Positions 8,192-16,949 are shown, counted from the stretch's first letter. The stretch: 64,000 nt of DNA from Streptomyces sp. TLI_105 (GCF_900105415.1 NZ_FNSM01000001.1:310001-374000), one strand, 5' to 3'. The notes: generated by a model not told the origin, from the letters alone. Program-made: numbers and translations.

Positions 8192-8809
8192 ATGCGCTTG
8201 TGTACCGACCGTGGGCGTCGCGGTCTCGTCTTGCCCGCACTGGCCGCCGCCTTGGCCATGCCCTTGCTGTCCGCAACTCCCGCTTCGGCATGTTCCACCG
8301 GCACGGTCACCCGCTCCGGCGGGATCGTCACGTTCGCAGCGCAGCCGGGCGCGGCCAATCAGGTCACCTTCTACACCGCCACCGCCCCTCTCCTGCGGGT
8401 GTCCGACCCGGCCGGCATCACCGCGGGCCCCGGCTGCACCCAGACCAGCCCCCGCACGGCGACCTGCGGCACGATCGCCGGCATCACCGCCATCCACGCC
8501 GACGGCGGCGACGGCGACGACCGGCTCGCGGCCGGAGCGGACCTCAACATCCCCGTCGACTTCAACGGAGGACCCGGCCGGGACATCCTCGTCGGCGGCA
8601 CCGCCGACGACCACCTGGAGGACCCCGACGGCTGGCCCACCTTCCCCCTCCAGGCCACCTTCCGCGGCCTCGCCGGCAATGACGTCATCATCAGCCGCAA
8701 CCGCGGCTACGACCGCGTCGAATGCGAGGGCGGCAACGACGTCGTCACGGCGGACCCGGCCGTCCTGGACCGGGTCACGAACACCTGCGAGACGATCAAC
8801 CGCGGCTGA
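8192..8809 (+). CDS. Secreted RTX-like (haemolysin-type) calcium-binding repeat protein
   Basis: 205 residues with AGGAGTCAGGA before the ATG. The N-terminus is a Sec signal peptide (charged RRG, hydrophobic core LAAALAMPLL, cleavage near ASA-CS, about residue 33). The mature part carries degenerate nonapeptide-like repeats rich in G and D: GGDGDDRLA, GGPGRDILVGG, GLAGNDVIIS, EGGNDVV. These are typical of calcium-binding beta-rolls. Three cysteines after the signal could form disulfides. Streptomyces often has such short secreted RTX-like proteins of unknown role. The repeats are few and imperfect, so calcium binding is likely but not certain. Confidence 0.8.
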   Translation: MRLCTDRGRRGLVLPALAAALAMPLLSATPASACSTGTVTRSGGIVTFAAQPGAANQVTFYTATAPLLRVSDPAGITAGPGCTQTSPRTATCGTIAGITAIHADGGDGDDRLAAGADLNIPVDFNGGPGRDILVGGTADDHLEDPDGWPTFPLQATFRGLAGNDVIISRNRGYDRVECEGGNDVVTADPAVLDRVTNTCETINRG

Positions 8810-9133
8810 CGCCCCACCCGCACGAAAGCCGGAACCCGCTCCGGCGACCCGCGCATCCGGACGGGCACGACGACGTCGTGCCCGTCCGGGCCGTGTGAGA
8901 CCGGACAAGTCCCGGCGTACGACTGGGCGAGGGCCCGGAGCGCGGAGGCGAGGCCGGCCGAGCGGTGTCTCTCGATACGGACGACACGCCACGCCGTGGA
9001 TCGATGATCAGTCGCATGAGGGATCCTTCCGGTCGGTGGCGGCCCGTACGTTCGAGCGATGAGTTCATCCCCCTTTCGGCGCATTTCGCTTTCCCCAACC
9101 GGCCACACTTGCCTGGAAGTTGATCGTGCGGCT
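8810..9133. other. Intergenic region with a terminator hairpin
   Basis: About 320 bases between two convergent genes. The first half holds a strong hairpin, listed separately. In the remainder a leftward frame gives a plausible-looking peptide (WRVVRIERHRSAG), but it runs through the hairpin and has no convincing start, so I do not call a gene. Confidence 0.4.
8857..8889. terminator. Perfect GC-rich hairpin terminator
   Basis: A 16-base arm starting CCGGACGGGCACGACG is followed after one base by its exact reverse complement. There is no U-tract, as is usual in Streptomyces. It lies between convergent genes and probably serves both. Confidence 0.75.
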
Positions 9134-9577
9134 TCATGTGCCGGCTCGTCTTCGCTGTCCGTCGGGGAGCCGTTGGCGATGGCCGTGGCTGAGGGCGGCC
9201 ACCGCCAGGGTGGTCAGGACGAGGACGTCGACCGCCTCGACCGCGACCGTGGGGCGGACCAGCTCCGCGTCCGCCGATTCCTCGAAGCCGAACAGGCCCG
9301 TGGTGAGGCTCAGGAAGAGCGCGCCGAGGGTGCCCGCCGTGAACAGCGCGGTGACGGTGGCGACCGGGGCGAGCCTGCGGTACGGGGTGAGGAGGAGGGC
9401 CACGGCGAGGAGGCAGCCGAGGACGCCGTTCAGCAGGAACAGGCTGCCGATGGTGGCCAGGTCGCGGTAGCCGTCGGCCCACAGGGCGAGGTGGATGGCC
9501 CCCATCGTCGCTGTCAGCCCCGCGGTGACCAGCCGCAGCACGAGCACGGCGGCACGGCGGGTCGGGTCAGTAGCCAT
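9134..9577 (-). CDS. Small integral membrane protein with four helices
   Basis: 147 residues, with hydrophobic segments near residues 10-30, 40-62, 70-92 and 105-128 and short charged ends. The start overlaps the end of the upstream cupredoxin lipoprotein gene by 11 bases, so the two are co-translated. I do not recognise a named family; similar small four-helix proteins are common in actinobacteria. Coupling to a copper-type lipoprotein suggests a role in membrane redox or copper handling at the cell surface, but this is inference from context. Confidence 0.8.
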   Translation of the reverse strand: MATDPTRRAAVLVLRLVTAGLTATMGAIHLALWADGYRDLATIGSLFLLNGVLGCLLAVALLLTPYRRLAPVATVTALFTAGTLGALFLSLTTGLFGFEESADAELVRPTVAVEAVDVLVLTTLAVAALSHGHRQRLPDGQRRRAGT

Positions 9578-10070
9578 TGCCGGGAGAAGTGGGAGTCGTC
9601 GGGCTGCTCGGCGTGGCCGGGCCTGTCCCGGGCTTGTTGACGGGGGCGCCGGCCACCGTGATCTCGGTCTTCATCCCCAGGTCCTTGTGCCCGTCGACCG
9701 GGCAGTAGATCTCGTACCTTCCCGTCTTCAGGGTCACCGTCAGGGTCGTGGACCCGCCCGGAGCGACGGTGCTGGAGCGGTTCTCGCCGCCCGACCCCTC
9801 GACCTCCAGGGCGTGGTCGTGCTTCCCGGTGTTCGTCGCGACGAAGGCGTACGTGCCGGGTGTGAAGGTCCGCTGGGACAGCGTGATCCTGAAGTCGGAC
9901 AGGTCCGCGGTCACCCGGGTCGCGCCCCCGGGCGCCGTGCTCTTCTGGGCGGGGGGTGGCGCGGTGGTGCCGCTGTTCGAACCGCCACCGTCGCTTCCGC
10001 ACGCCGCGAGGACGCCTGCCAGCGCGGTGGCCGACAGGGCGAGCAGTGCGCGGGTACGTGGTTCCGTCAT
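9567..10070 (-). CDS. Cupredoxin-like copper-binding lipoprotein
   Basis: 167 residues. A lipobox (GVLAAC, Cys24) marks it as a lipoprotein on the outer face of the membrane. A low-complexity linker follows, then a plastocyanin/cupredoxin beta-sandwich. The type 1 copper ligands are visible: His84 or His86 in GKHDHALEV, then Cys123, His128 and Met133 in CPVDGHKDLGM with the expected C-x4-H-x4-M spacing. The tail is rich in P, T and S. It probably carries electrons or binds copper outside the cell. It is the first gene of a two-gene unit with the overlapping membrane protein. Confidence 0.88.
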   Translation of the reverse strand: MTEPRTRALLALSATALAGVLAACGSDGGGSNSGTTAPPPAQKSTAPGGATRVTADLSDFRITLSQRTFTPGTYAFVATNTGKHDHALEVEGSGGENRSSTVAPGGSTTLTVTLKTGRYEIYCPVDGHKDLGMKTEITVAGAPVNKPGTGPATPSSPTTPTSPGNGY

Positions 10071-10237
10071 CGTTCCGTCCTCCTGACGGGGCTTCCTGCT
10101 CTGTCATCCGGTTCGGTCCCCCGGGTCGTCCCCCGGTTCGCTCCCCCACAGGGAGTACGGCGCCGGGCCCCTCCGGGATTGCGGGTCCGGGCGGACAATG
10201 GGCGCAGGCGATCCCTTCGGGGGCGTCGGACGTATCC

Positions 10238-10819
10238 ATGGGTGTGGGACGCATGGGCCTTCCGCTGGAGCGGGTTTCCGACGAAGCACTGCTCTCCGGG
10301 CTCGCCACCGGCGATCCGGAGATCGCGGTGGCGTTCGTACGCCGCTTCCAGCGCACGGTCTACGGCGTGGCCGTCGCCGTGGTCGGAGATCCGCGGGTCG
10401 CGGAGGACGTGGCCCAGCAGACCTTCGAGCGGGCGTGGCGGCACGCCCAGGTGTACGACGGCCGGCGCGGCTCGGTACGGACCTGGCTGACGGCCATCGC
10501 GCACAACCTGGCGATCGACGCGGTGCGGGCGCGGCGTGCGACCCCGGTGTCACCGGAGGACCTGGAGACGCTGGTCGGGATCGTGTCGGAGACCCCTGAG
10601 CGGCGCGCGCTCGCCGACGACGCGGCCGAACGGGTCCGGCGGGCGGTGGCGGCGCTGCCACGGGAGCAGGCGCGGGCGCTGGTGATGGCCGGGATCTACG
10701 GGATGACGGCGCGGGAGGTCGCCGCCTTCGAGGACGTGCCGCTGGGCACGGCGAAGACCCGGATCCGGGCGGGGACGATCAAGGTGCGGGCGCTCCTGGA
10801 GAGCGAGGAGACGCGGTGA
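10238..10819 (+). CDS. ECF RNA polymerase sigma factor
   Basis: 193 residues from the first of two close in-frame ATGs; the second, 15 bases on, is equally possible. Region 2 is clear (VAEDVAQQTFERAWRHA, then GSVRTWLTAIAHNLAIDAVR) and region 4 carries the HTH (MTAREVAAFEDVPLGTAKTRIRAG). No region 3 is present, as expected for ECF type. The stop overlaps the start of the anti-sigma gene by four bases (GTGA). The pair should form a sigma/anti-sigma switch responding to an envelope or redox signal. Confidence 0.92.
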   Translation: MGVGRMGLPLERVSDEALLSGLATGDPEIAVAFVRRFQRTVYGVAVAVVGDPRVAEDVAQQTFERAWRHAQVYDGRRGSVRTWLTAIAHNLAIDAVRARRATPVSPEDLETLVGIVSETPERRALADDAAERVRRAVAALPREQARALVMAGIYGMTAREVAAFEDVPLGTAKTRIRAGTIKVRALLESEETR

Positions 10820-11649
10820 GCGGCATGGACTGCGAGCGGCTGCGTGAGGAGGGCGCCGAGCTGGCGCTCGGGATCCTTCCCGCGCGCGAGCGGGCCGAGG
10901 CGGTGGCTCATCTGGACCGCTGCCCGGGCTGCCGGGCGTACGTGGAGCGGCTGACGGCGGTCGGGGACGGGCTGCTCGGGCTGCTGCCGGGGGCGGAGCC
11001 GCCGGTGGGTTTCGAGAGCCGGGTGGTACGGGCGATGCTCCCCGCCCCTGCACCCACCCCCTCGTCCGCTCCCGCGGCCCCTGCGGCGGCCGGGCGCCGG
11101 CTGCGGGGGCGCCGCTTCCGGATGGCGGCGGCGGGCCTGGCCACGGCCCTGGCCTTCGGTTTCGGCGGCTGGGCGGTGGGGACCGTGGTGGAGGGAGCGC
11201 CCCGGGTGGTGGCGCCGGCGTCGCACGTCCTGGAGGCGGCGTTGGTCTCCCCGGACCGGGCCGGGAACGGCCGGGAGGTGGGCCGGATCTACGCGCACCC
11301 GGCGGACGCCACGGGCGGGGACGGCTGGGTGTACATGTCGGTCGACCTCGGTGACGGAGCCGCGGCCGACGGCCCGGTGCGGTGCCTCCTGGTGCGCGCC
11401 GACGGGTCCGCCGTACCGCTCGGCTCGTTCCACGTGAAGGCCGGTTACGGCTACTGGGGCGCCCCGGCCCCCGTGGACCTGGCCCCCGGCACCCTGAGCG
11501 GTGCCCGCCTGGTGGCCGCGGACGGCACGGTCCTGGCGACGGCCCGTTTCGCCGGAGCCGACGGGACGGGCGCGGGCGGGAGCGGGTCGGGCGGGGCCGA
11601 GGCGGCGCCCGAGGGGAGCGGGACAGGTCCCTCCTCGCACCCTCGGTGA
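10816..11649 (+). CDS. Membrane-anchored zinc-binding anti-sigma factor
   Basis: 277 residues with a GTG start coupled to the sigma gene. The N-terminal zinc-binding anti-sigma domain has the HxxxCxxC signature (AHLDRCPGCRAYV). A P/A-rich linker leads to a single membrane helix near residues 105-128 (MAAAGLATALAFGFGGWAVG). About 140 extracytoplasmic residues resemble the RskA C-terminal domain (GWVYMSVDL, GAPAPVDLAPGTLSG). The tail is low-complexity G/S/A. It probably holds the sigma factor at the membrane until proteolysis or a zinc/thiol change releases it. The following PQQ-type gene overlaps its stop by four bases. Confidence 0.9.
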   Translation: MSGMDCERLREEGAELALGILPARERAEAVAHLDRCPGCRAYVERLTAVGDGLLGLLPGAEPPVGFESRVVRAMLPAPAPTPSSAPAAPAAAGRRLRGRRFRMAAAGLATALAFGFGGWAVGTVVEGAPRVVAPASHVLEAALVSPDRAGNGREVGRIYAHPADATGGDGWVYMSVDLGDGAAADGPVRCLLVRADGSAVPLGSFHVKAGYGYWGAPAPVDLAPGTLSGARLVAADGTVLATARFAGADGTGAGGSGSGGAEAAPEGSGTGPSSHPR

Positions 11650-12370
11650 CCCGGCGCCTGATCGCCGAGTTCGCACGGCTGCCCGCGGCCCGCCCCACGC
11701 CGGTCCCCCTCCTGGAGGAGCCCACGGAGCACGAGCGTGCACGGCCTCGGCCTCGCCCGAAGCAGGTGGTCGCCGCCCTGATGTGCGGCACCGAGGCGGC
11801 GCTCTCCGCGTTCGCCCCGGCGAACGGCACGGCGCGGTGGACCGTTCCTCTCGACGCCGGCGCGGTGTGGACGCGGAGCTGGACGTCGTGTCCGCGGATC
11901 CGCCGACGGTGCGGGGCCCCGAAGCGGAAGGGGGCCTGAGCGCCGTCCTCGCCTTCGCCCCGGACGGCCGCCTCCGGACCAGGATCGACGCCGGCGGCGG
12001 CTACGGCCGGATCCACCACGCGGTCGTCGAGGACGGACGGCTCTTCGCCGTCACCGCGACGGAGAGCGGGCGGGGTGCCCTCTTCTCCGGGGTCGTCGCC
12101 TTCGACCTGGCGAGCGGCGCCGAGCTGTGGCGGAAGGACGCCGGGGACGCCGCGCTGGACGTGACGGACGGCCGGGTGACGATGGTGCGGCCCGGTTGCA
12201 ACGGCGACTTGATGTTCGGCCTCGACGCGGCCACGGGCGACGAGGAGGACGAGCAGGGCTTCCGCGACCGGTGGGTGACCGCCGGGAGCGTGCTCACGTA
12301 TCAGGACCTGGTGATCGTGGTCCGCGGGGGAGGAAAACCGCACCCCTTCTCCGTGTACGAACGCTGGTGA
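11646..12370 (+). pseudogene. PQQ-type beta-propeller gene, frameshifted
   Basis: A GTG overlapping the anti-sigma stop opens a frame encoding an N-terminal segment and one propeller-like strand pair (ALSAFAPANGTARWTVPL). At about 11872 this frame loses sense. A different frame continues with typical PQQ-propeller sequence (SAVLAFAPDGRLRTRI, GVVAFDLASGAELWRKD, GDLMFGLDAATGDEED) to a normal end FSVYERW. The whole would be about 240 residues, short for a complete propeller. It was probably the third gene of the sigma operon. A sequencing error cannot be excluded. Confidence 0.7.
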
Positions 12371-12436
12371 CGGACCTCTCGGGAACTCCACCGGGTCCCG
12401 GGACGACGACCGGGGCCGGCCCGGGAAGGACAGGGC

Positions 12437-13189
12437 CTAGGCTGCCACCGCGTCGGCGAAGACATCCGGGTTGTCGAACATGATGTTGTGGCCGGCGCCG
12501 GGGACGGTCACGACGTCCACGCCGGCGGCCCGGAGCCCGTCCGCGCCGGGCAGGTCGCCGCTCAGCTCGCCCTGCAGGTAGACACGCGGGACGCGCGAGC
12601 GGACGAACATCTCCCGCATGACGGGGTCGGTGCCCCGTACCAGGTGGGCGGCGGAGCGGTGCAGGGCGAGCGGGTCGGCCAGGCGCATGGTGGCCGCCCA
12701 GGCCGGGCCCACGCGCTCCAGGACGCGGGCGAAGCCCCCGCCCCGTACGAACTCCTCCTCCGTGTACGACGCGATGCCGCTGCTGCCGGCCGTCGGCTCC
12801 GGGAACGGGTCGAGGTTGCCCTCGGTGACGACGAGCCGCCCCACCAGGTCGGGCCTGCGGTGGGCGAGGACGATGGCGACCGCACCGCCCATGCTGTGTC
12901 CGGCGATCACCCCGCCGCGCACCTGGGCCGCGTCGAGCGCGGCGGCCAGGGCGTCCGCGTGGTCCTCAAGGCTGTAGTCGAAGTCGACGGGCCGGTCGCT
13001 GATGCCGTGTCCCGGCAGGTCGACGAAGAGGACCCGCCGGCCGGCGAGTTCGGGGCGGGCCGCGATGTGCGCGTGGTAGACGGTCGACGCGGCGCCGAGG
13101 CCGTGCACGAACACCACCGCGGGCCCCTCGCCCGCCGCCTCGGTCCATCGGATGACACTGCCCCGCTCGTCGAATCGTGCCTCGCGCAC
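12437..13189 (-). CDS. Alpha/beta-hydrolase
   Basis: 250 residues from a GTG preceded by GGGGAGTGGACT. The fold markers are in order: VFVHGLGA (oxyanion region), VDLPGHGISD, nucleophile elbow GHSMGGA, and a C-terminal catalytic histidine in GAGHNIMF. The acid residue is probably in the GDLPGAD region. The substrate cannot be told; close relatives include esterases and enol-lactone hydrolases. It is divergent from a PadR-type regulator and the shared intergenic region holds a large palindrome, so the hydrolase is probably repressed by that regulator. Confidence 0.9.
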   Translation of the reverse strand: MREARFDERGSVIRWTEAAGEGPAVVFVHGLGAASTVYHAHIAARPELAGRRVLFVDLPGHGISDRPVDFDYSLEDHADALAAALDAAQVRGGVIAGHSMGGAVAIVLAHRRPDLVGRLVVTEGNLDPFPEPTAGSSGIASYTEEEFVRGGGFARVLERVGPAWAATMRLADPLALHRSAAHLVRGTDPVMREMFVRSRVPRVYLQGELSGDLPGADGLRAAGVDVVTVPGAGHNIMFDNPDVFADAVAA

Positions 13190-13213
13190 AGTCCACTCCC
13201 CTCTCGAGCACCT

Positions 13214-13253
13214 CGCCATCACAGTACTACGACAACGTAGTACTGTGATGGCG
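13214..13253. promoter_or_regulatory. 18-bp perfect palindrome between hydrolase and padR genes, candidate PadR operator
   Basis: The left arm CGCCATCACAGTACTACG and its exact reverse complement are separated by ACAA. The site lies 24 bases upstream of the leftward hydrolase start and a similar distance from the rightward regulator start, so it can control both promoters. Confidence 0.75.
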
Positions 13254-13276
13254 TCATCCTGAGAGAGAATGCGGGC

Positions 13277-13804
13277 ATGCTGGAACTGTCGATCCTCGGT
13301 TTCCTCTACGAGACCCCGCTGCACGGCTACGAGCTGCGCAAACGCATCACCGCCCTCACCGGCCACGTACGCCCGGTGGGCGAGTCCACCCTCTACCCAG
13401 CGATCAAGCGCCTGGAGAAGGCCGGCCTGCTGGTACGGGAGACCCGGCCCGGCCCGGCCGCCGCGCCCCGCCAGGTCCTCACCCTCACCCCCGCCGGCCG
13501 GGACGAACTCCGACGCCGTCTCGCCGACGCCGAAGGCCCCGAAGTGACCGACGAGAACCGCTGGTTCACCCTCCTCGCCTTCCTGCGCCACCTCGACGAC
13601 CCCGCCGCCCAGGCCGTGGTCCTGCGCCGCCGCCTCGCCTTCCTGGAAGAACCCGCCAGCTTCTTCTACGACGGCGACCGCCCCCTGCGCGCCGAAGAAC
13701 TGGACGACCCGTTCCGCCACGGCATCCTGACCGTCGCCCGCGCCACCACCCAGGCGGAACTCGCCTGGCTCCGCACCACCCTCACCGGCCTGGAGAGCGC
13801 CTAG
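13277..13804 (+). CDS. PadR-family transcriptional regulator
   Basis: 175 residues. The PadR winged helix occupies residues 1-85, with the diagnostic LSILGFLYETPLHGYEL start, GESTLYPAIKRLEKAGLL recognition region and a wing before LTLTPAGRDEL. The C-terminal part is helical (Vir_C-like dimerisation segment). PadR proteins are usually ligand-responsive repressors of adjacent efflux or catabolic genes. Here the only obvious target is the divergent hydrolase and the gene itself. Confidence 0.92.
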   Translation: MLELSILGFLYETPLHGYELRKRITALTGHVRPVGESTLYPAIKRLEKAGLLVRETRPGPAAAPRQVLTLTPAGRDELRRRLADAEGPEVTDENRWFTLLAFLRHLDDPAAQAVVLRRRLAFLEEPASFFYDGDRPLRAEELDDPFRHGILTVARATTQAELAWLRTTLTGLESA

Positions 13805-13826
13805 CCGGGGCCCGTCCCGCCCCGGC
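13804..13826 (+). terminator. Hairpin after the padR gene
   Basis: GCCGGGGC and GCCCCGGC arms are separated by seven bases and begin in the stop codon. It is short but very GC-rich. Confidence 0.55.
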
Positions 13827-13834
13827 GGGAACGG

Positions 13835-14100
13835 TCAGGAGCCTTCGGTCAGTCCGGTCTCACCCAGCGGCTCGGCCAGGGCGTCCAGGATGCGCGGTGC
13901 GACGCGCCGGGGCAGCTGCTGGGCGCCGTGGCCGGCGCGCAGGGGTGGCCAGGCCCTCGACGAGCCGCTCCTCACGCTCGGCCAGTGCCTCGGCCGGCTC
14001 CGGGTGACGGGCCGCGTGGAGGGTGAATTCCATGGAGGCGAGGTGCACGGCGAGTACCTGCACGCCATGCACCTGAACCACTTCGGCGCCACCGCCGCCG
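13835..14100 (-). pseudogene. C-terminal remnant of a TetR-type regulator
   Basis: Two leftward frames joined near 13945 give a helical sequence typical of TetR C-terminal ligand domains: VHLASMEFTLHAARHPEPAE, then AEREERLVEGL, then LPRRVAPRILDALAEPLGE and a stop. No N-terminal HTH is present; the sequence fades into the transposase remnant upstream. It appears both truncated and frameshifted. The family call rests on general pattern and is moderate. Confidence 0.45.
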
Positions 14101-14199
14101 GCCGCGAGCTGTCGGCCTACCCCAAGACGATCGGCAGCCCCGCCCTCTTCCCGACCAGGGCTCCCTGGTCGGCACCCTTGACTACAGCACCCAGGTCGT

Positions 14200-14766
14200 T
14201 TCGTTCGGATCATCTGACCGTTGGTCTGGGTGGTCCGTTGACTGACGCGCAGTGGGCGCGGATCGAGCCGTTGTTGTCCGACCGGAGGCCGAAGCGGGGT
14301 GGCCGGTGGAGGATGTGGCCGCCGACGGCACGTGGGAGCAGGTGTTCACGGTGGTGATGGCTCGTCTGCGTGTTCCCGCCCTCATGGACGACCCCGCACC
14401 ACCCCGGACATGGTCCTGGCCGACGAGGCGTACTCCTCCCGCGCCATCCGCCGGCACCTGCGCGAGCCGACATCCTCACGGTCATCCCGGTTCCGGCCGG
14501 CCGGCGCGCTCACCGCCTGCGTCGAGGGGCCGGGGGGCAGGCCGCCCGCCTTCGACCGCGAGGCGTACAAGCAGCGCAACACCGTCGAGCGGTACGTCAA
14601 CCGCCTGAAGCAGTGGTGTGGCATCGCCACGCGCTGGGAAAAGACGGCGCCCCTCTACCTGGCCGGACTCCACGTCGCTGCCCTCTTCCTTTGGTCTGCC
14701 AGGCCCACGGCTCAGGATCAGGAACAGGAGCGAACCGCATCGTCCCAGGCACCGGGGCTGCGGTAG
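14200..14766 (+). pseudogene. Degraded IS5-type transposase
   Basis: Recognisable blocks appear in three different frames: the N-terminal PLTDAQWARIEPLLSDRRPK block, DGTWEQVFTVVMA, the DDE-domain VLADEAYSSRAIRRHLR, a short ILTVIPVPA piece, and the C-terminal DREAYKQRNTVERYVNRLKQ with CGIATRWEKTA. Internal deletions remove most of the segment between the first two blocks. The frame runs on into the next gene on the opposite strand. The element is dead, and I could not find its terminal repeats. Confidence 0.85.
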
Positions 14767-15470
14767 TGGTTCTTGTGCCCCGCGGCGAGTACGTGGCGCA
14801 GTCCGGCGAGGTGCCGGGTGTTGGTGGGGAGATCCAGTTGGTCGAGGAGGGCCAGTGCGGCAGCCGGTTCCAGGTCGCCGTAGACGTCGTGGAAACCCGC
14901 CCGAAGGCCCCGGAAGAGCGCTGTGTGCAGGGCGGGCAGCCGCGCGGCGGTGCGGTACGTCGGCTCCTTCACCGTCCAGGGCACCGGGCCCGAACACTCC
15001 AGCACCAGACGGGCTCGGCGGAGCAGGGCTTCCGACGGCTTGGCCACCACTCGGTCGATGTCGTTGCCGAGGACCTCGGCGAAGGCCGTCGCGGACGTGG
15101 TGTGGTCCTCGAACCAGTCCACCCACAGCGAGTAGGTGACGGCCTCGACTTCCCTGTCCGCCTCCAGCCGTCGGCGGTAGCCGTCCCACAGCACGTCGCT
15201 CGGCAGGGGACCCTCCGCATCCTCGTTCGCGAACCGGATCTCGCACGTGACCCAGTACTCGTCGAGGAGGTCCAGCAGCCCGAAGGCCAACCGCAGCTGG
15301 TCGGCGGCGTCCAGGTCTTCGGCGAACACATCGCCGGCCCAGGAATGCGCCACTTGGTCGGCGGTGAGCAGCACGTCCGGATTCTCGTCGCTCACCCACC
15401 CGTCGCGCACCTGGCGAACGCCCTGATCCGCCAGCCAACGCCGCGCCGCCTCCACGGCCTGCCTTTCCAT
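14718..15470 (-). CDS. Hypothetical protein, about 250 residues, acidic
   Basis: A soluble acidic protein with many D/E and W residues (SLWVDWFEDHTTS, GLLDLLDEYWVTCEIRF). The first ATG giving a compact N-terminus is chosen, although no clear ribosome site precedes it. I do not recognise the family. The last 16 residues are encoded in the stretch that also carries the tail of the degraded transposase on the other strand, so the natural C-terminus may have been altered by the insertion. Confidence 0.7.
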   Translation of the reverse strand: MERQAVEAARRWLADQGVRQVRDGWVSDENPDVLLTADQVAHSWAGDVFAEDLDAADQLRLAFGLLDLLDEYWVTCEIRFANEDAEGPLPSDVLWDGYRRRLEADREVEAVTYSLWVDWFEDHTTSATAFAEVLGNDIDRVVAKPSEALLRRARLVLECSGPVPWTVKEPTYRTAARLPALHTALFRGLRAGFHDVYGDLEPAAALALLDQLDLPTNTRHLAGLRHVLAAGHKNHYRSPGAWDDAVRSCS

Positions 15471-15519
15471 GCGGGAAGTATGACCGGCCGCGCAACATCC
15501 GGACGTAACGGCCCAGCGG

Positions 15520-15843
15520 GTGGCCACCGCGACGATGGCCTGCCAGTGGGAGCCGCTCGACCCGGCCGAGGCCCGTGCGCAGATCGGCGTACCGACCTAT
15601 GCCGTGAAGATCGTCCCCGGCCGGGTCTGCGAGCCGGCCCGCATCCGGACCACGGACCTCACGGTGAAGGCCGCCTGGACCGGCCCGGCCCGACTGCGGC
15701 TCTTCGAGCACGTCATGGCACCCCTGGCGGACCTGCCGGTACGGGAGATCGTCTCGGCCAGCCACATCGTCACCGACCTCACGCCGTCTCCGATGACGTC
15801 GATGCACGGCCATCTCGCCGACCAGGGCCTGTCCGGCCGATGA
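15520..15843 (+). pseudogene. C-terminal fragment of an acetoacetate-decarboxylase-family protein
   Basis: About 105 codons match the C-terminal half of the acetoacetate decarboxylase family: YAVKIVPG, then the characteristic KAAWTGPARLRLF and ADLPVREIVSASHIVTDLT. The N-terminal half, which carries the Schiff-base lysine region, is missing. The end is followed by unrelated residues before the stop. Upstream is the divergent hypothetical gene, so the lost half was deleted rather than displaced nearby. Confidence 0.75.
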
Positions 15844-15993
15844 GGGCGGGTGTGAGCTCTACGAGGTGCGCGGGAGGGGCATGGTGGAGTACGGCCCCCA
15901 GGAGGCCGCCCTGAGTCCCGGGAAGATCAGGCCAGGCGGGTGCATCGAGCGGTGGAGGTTGTCTGACAGCCAGGGCCTCCAACCGCTCGTATC

Positions 15994-16164
15994 CACTCCT
16001 CGCAGCGGCTCGGCCACCACCGGTGGGTGGTCGAGAGGACCGTGTCATGGCCGGCCGGCTGCCGTCGGCTCCGCCGCCGCTACGGACGCGAGCCTGAACA
16101 CTTCCTGGTGTTCGTCGCCATAGCCTCTGCCCTCCTCTGCCACCGGCGTCCGGCCAAGACGTAA
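15994..16164 (+). pseudogene. C-terminal remnant of a second IS5-family transposase
   Basis: One frame gives HHRWVVERTVSWPAGCRR followed by YGREPEHFLVF, then a CHRR motif and a stop. This is the classic end of IS5/IS1647-like transposases (the RWVVERT...RY...H block, with the DDE glutamate in VVER). No upstream part survives. It differs from the remnant at 14.2-14.8 kb, so at least two separate elements decayed here. Confidence 0.8.
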
Positions 16165-16229
16165 CGCTGACGACGGCAATGAGCCGACTGGATACGCTGG
16201 TCTGTCATGACCAGCTGAAAGGTGCCGCG

Positions 16230-16670
16230 ATGAGCCAGTACTTCGACCTCGGCGACGAGACGCTGTGGAACCCGTCCAATGGGGCTTCTCGCATGTTCCA
16301 GCGCCAGGTGGCGGTCTTCGAGGCGGAGCTGGGTCTCCCCTCGGGCATCGGGCCGATGGAGAACGACGAGTGCCAGATCAGCCCCGACACTTTCGAGACC
16401 TTCGTCAACGCCCTCCTGGCGAAGCACCGAAGAACGAGCCACACCATCTGGCTCGCCCTCTCCGAAGGCTTCACTGCCACTGCACTGGTTCTCGCGGAAC
16501 GCGCCGGGATCGAGGTGGACTGGGCACGGCACGGAACCACCCCGGAAGCCCCGTTCGAAGACATTCAGGTCTCCACCCTCACTGGGATGTCCGCCCCCGC
16601 GGAAGGCGGAGCCTGGGCTGCGGGCCTGCGCGAGAAGGCACGGGAGCTGGGACGGCGCATGCCCCGCTGA
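16230..16670 (+). CDS. Hypothetical protein, probably of the DUF6086 type
   Basis: 146 residues. The ATG is chosen because AAAGGTG lies upstream. The start YFDLGDETLWNPSNGASRMF is characteristic of a Streptomyces family that I believe is called DUF6086, though I cannot verify the number. The rest is a compact acidic alpha/beta protein ending in ELGRRMPR. No function is known to me. It lies in a decaying region but is itself intact. Confidence 0.75.
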   Translation: MSQYFDLGDETLWNPSNGASRMFQRQVAVFEAELGLPSGIGPMENDECQISPDTFETFVNALLAKHRRTSHTIWLALSEGFTATALVLAERAGIEVDWARHGTTPEAPFEDIQVSTLTGMSAPAEGGAWAAGLREKARELGRRMPR

Positions 16671-16715
16671 CCAGAGCAACCACGTACGACGAACCGATCA
16701 CGGCCCCTCACCACT

Positions 16716-16907
16716 GTGACCAGTCATGGCGATGTCCTCCGTGTCGTGCTGGATCCCGAATCGTTGGAGAGCCTTCGGCTGGATGACGGCGAGATCGAAG
16801 CCGTCATCGAGGCGCCCGCCGGAGACGTCGCCCTCTTCCGAGAGGTCCTTGCTCGAGTGCTCACCTACGGGCGGGCGGACGCTGTGCCGGCGCGGCTTTC
16901 GGTCTGA
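16716..16907 (+). CDS. Small hypothetical protein (63 residues)
   Basis: A GTG-started frame with coding-like composition (VLRVVLDPESLESLRLDD, then VALFREVLARVL). It follows the previous gene by 45 bases on the same strand and may be its partner. No family is recognised. An ATG in another frame six bases later gives a low-quality peptide and was discarded. Confidence 0.5.
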   Translation: MTSHGDVLRVVLDPESLESLRLDDGEIEAVIEAPAGDVALFREVLARVLTYGRADAVPARLSV

Positions 16908-16949
16908 TCCAAGGGTCACGCTTCCGGGACCGGAGCGGGGAGAATTCCT

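Noticed and set aside
8707..9108. Leftward frame with a plausible peptide between the RTX-like gene and the four-helix membrane protein gene
   Set aside because: It overlaps the RTX-like gene and a terminator hairpin, and has no convincing start.
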